DNA of 64,000 nt from Saprospiraceae bacterium (GTDB lineage Bacteria; Bacteroidota; Bacteroidia; Chitinophagales; Saprospiraceae): the NCBI GenBank assembly GCA_028285545.1, contig JANQPA010000106.1:1-64000 (forward strand), written 5' to 3'. Under the pieces are notes generated by a model. The model had not been told where the DNA came from. It made no database searches and saw only the letters and a list, made by a program, of their open reading frames with translations. Each line of letters begins with the position of its first letter. Positions within the stretch are counted from its first letter, which is position 1. Below are positions 63,639 through 64,000 of this stretch, piece after piece. A program made the position numbers and the translations under genes.

Positions 63639-64000
63639 TCAAAAAGTTCTGGAAATACTGCCAGTGGTGGTCAGCAAAATATTCTTAACTTTTTCCTTAT
63701 TAAAACGATAGCTAAAGCCATTAAGCTGGCCATTATCTCCTTTCAGAATTTTTAATTCCAGCACATCAAAATTTCGTCCTCTTAAGCTGAAGTCCAAACC
63801 TCTGGGGTGTTGGAAATGAAGTTTAACCATAGTTATCAATCCATCATCTTCATTAAAACTGGAAGAGGTAACCTTCAAACCCTGCCTCTCCAACTCTTTT
63901 TTCATGTCATCGAAATCCGATCGTTTTTCCTCCTTATACAAAATGAGGGCGCCCTTTTTTCCAGCTTGTTGATTTCCATTTACAGTTCCTTCACCATTGA
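63639..64000 (-). CDS. C-terminal fragment of a larger gene (possibly an M56/BlaR1-type receptor), cut by the window
   Basis: The frame stays open to the last base of the window, so the gene starts outside. The visible part, about 120 residues, reads GEGTVNGNQQAGKKGALILYK, then DDMKKELERQGLKVTSSSFNEDDGLITMVKL, similar in style to the 'LK..G....FS...N..GEIT.IK' C-terminal segments I know from Bacteroidota M56-family receptors. This is weak evidence. It converges on the TIKI-like gene with only 9 nt between the stops and no terminator. Confidence 0.5.
   Translation of the reverse strand, partial: NGEGTVNGNQQAGKKGALILYKEEKRSDFDDMKKELERQGLKVTSSSFNEDDGLITMVKLHFQHPRGLDFSLRGRNFDVLELKILKGDNGQLNGFSYRFNKEKVKNILLTTTGSISRTF

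Overview
The window comes from a low-GC member of the Bacteroidota, most likely the Saprospiria. The support is a type IX secretion sorting domain on a delta-60 repeat protein, promoters of the Bacteroidota type (TTTG, about 19 nt, TAnnTTG or TAnnTTTG), many proteins with Bacteroidota-style signal peptides or lipoprotein boxes, and a TolC-type protein fused to a binding-protein-like domain. No rRNA, tRNA, CRISPR array or complete transposase was seen. I ran no searches, so family names rest on motifs and architecture I can read.

Region 1 (1-5.5 kb) is conflict-system debris: an RHS tip with a NucA/NucB-like nuclease domain cut off at its 5' side by a palindromic repeat, its overlapping SUKH-type immunity gene, a T9SS-exported delta-60 repeat protein, and a Sufu-domain gene (another known immunity family) split by a -1 frameshift at an A8 tract. 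Region 2 (5.5-18.5 kb) is mainly metabolic: a sugar porter, a row of four lipocalin-like secreted proteins behind a membrane-bound AraC-type regulator, a signal-less protein with two apparent peptidoglycan hydrolase domains, a quinone reductase, an aminotransferase next to a dicarboxylate/amino-acid symporter, and an S41-like lipoprotein. Region 3 (18.5-27.3 kb) is a minus-strand unit: a TPR histidine kinase, then a tripartite RND efflux pump (TolC fusion, membrane fusion protein, RND permease).

Region 4 (27.7-59.8 kb) is the unusual part. After a globin gene come an unknown cytosolic protein and a 1068-aa exported protein, then a lectin/propeller protein, each unit closed by a hairpin. Then follows a 24.4-kb plus-strand operon of three genes that all lack signal peptides: a T4-lysozyme-like (GH24) domain joined to a right-handed beta-helix (916 aa), a 4144-aa beta-rich protein with fibronectin-like and C-terminal tandem repeats, and a 3045-aa protein with a concanavalin-like N-terminus and a carboxypeptidase-regulatory-like domain. 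A perfect 18-bp hairpin ends it. No tail sheath, baseplate, secretion ATPase or other export gene lies beside it, so its export route and role are open; it is the best candidate for an undescribed system here.

Region 5 (59.8-64 kb) holds a secreted protein built from an internal duplication, an M23 peptidase lipoprotein with an SH3 domain, a short SSB, a TIKI/TraB-like lipoprotein, and the 3' end of a gene that runs off the window. Palindromic and simple repeats mark many of the intergenic gaps.
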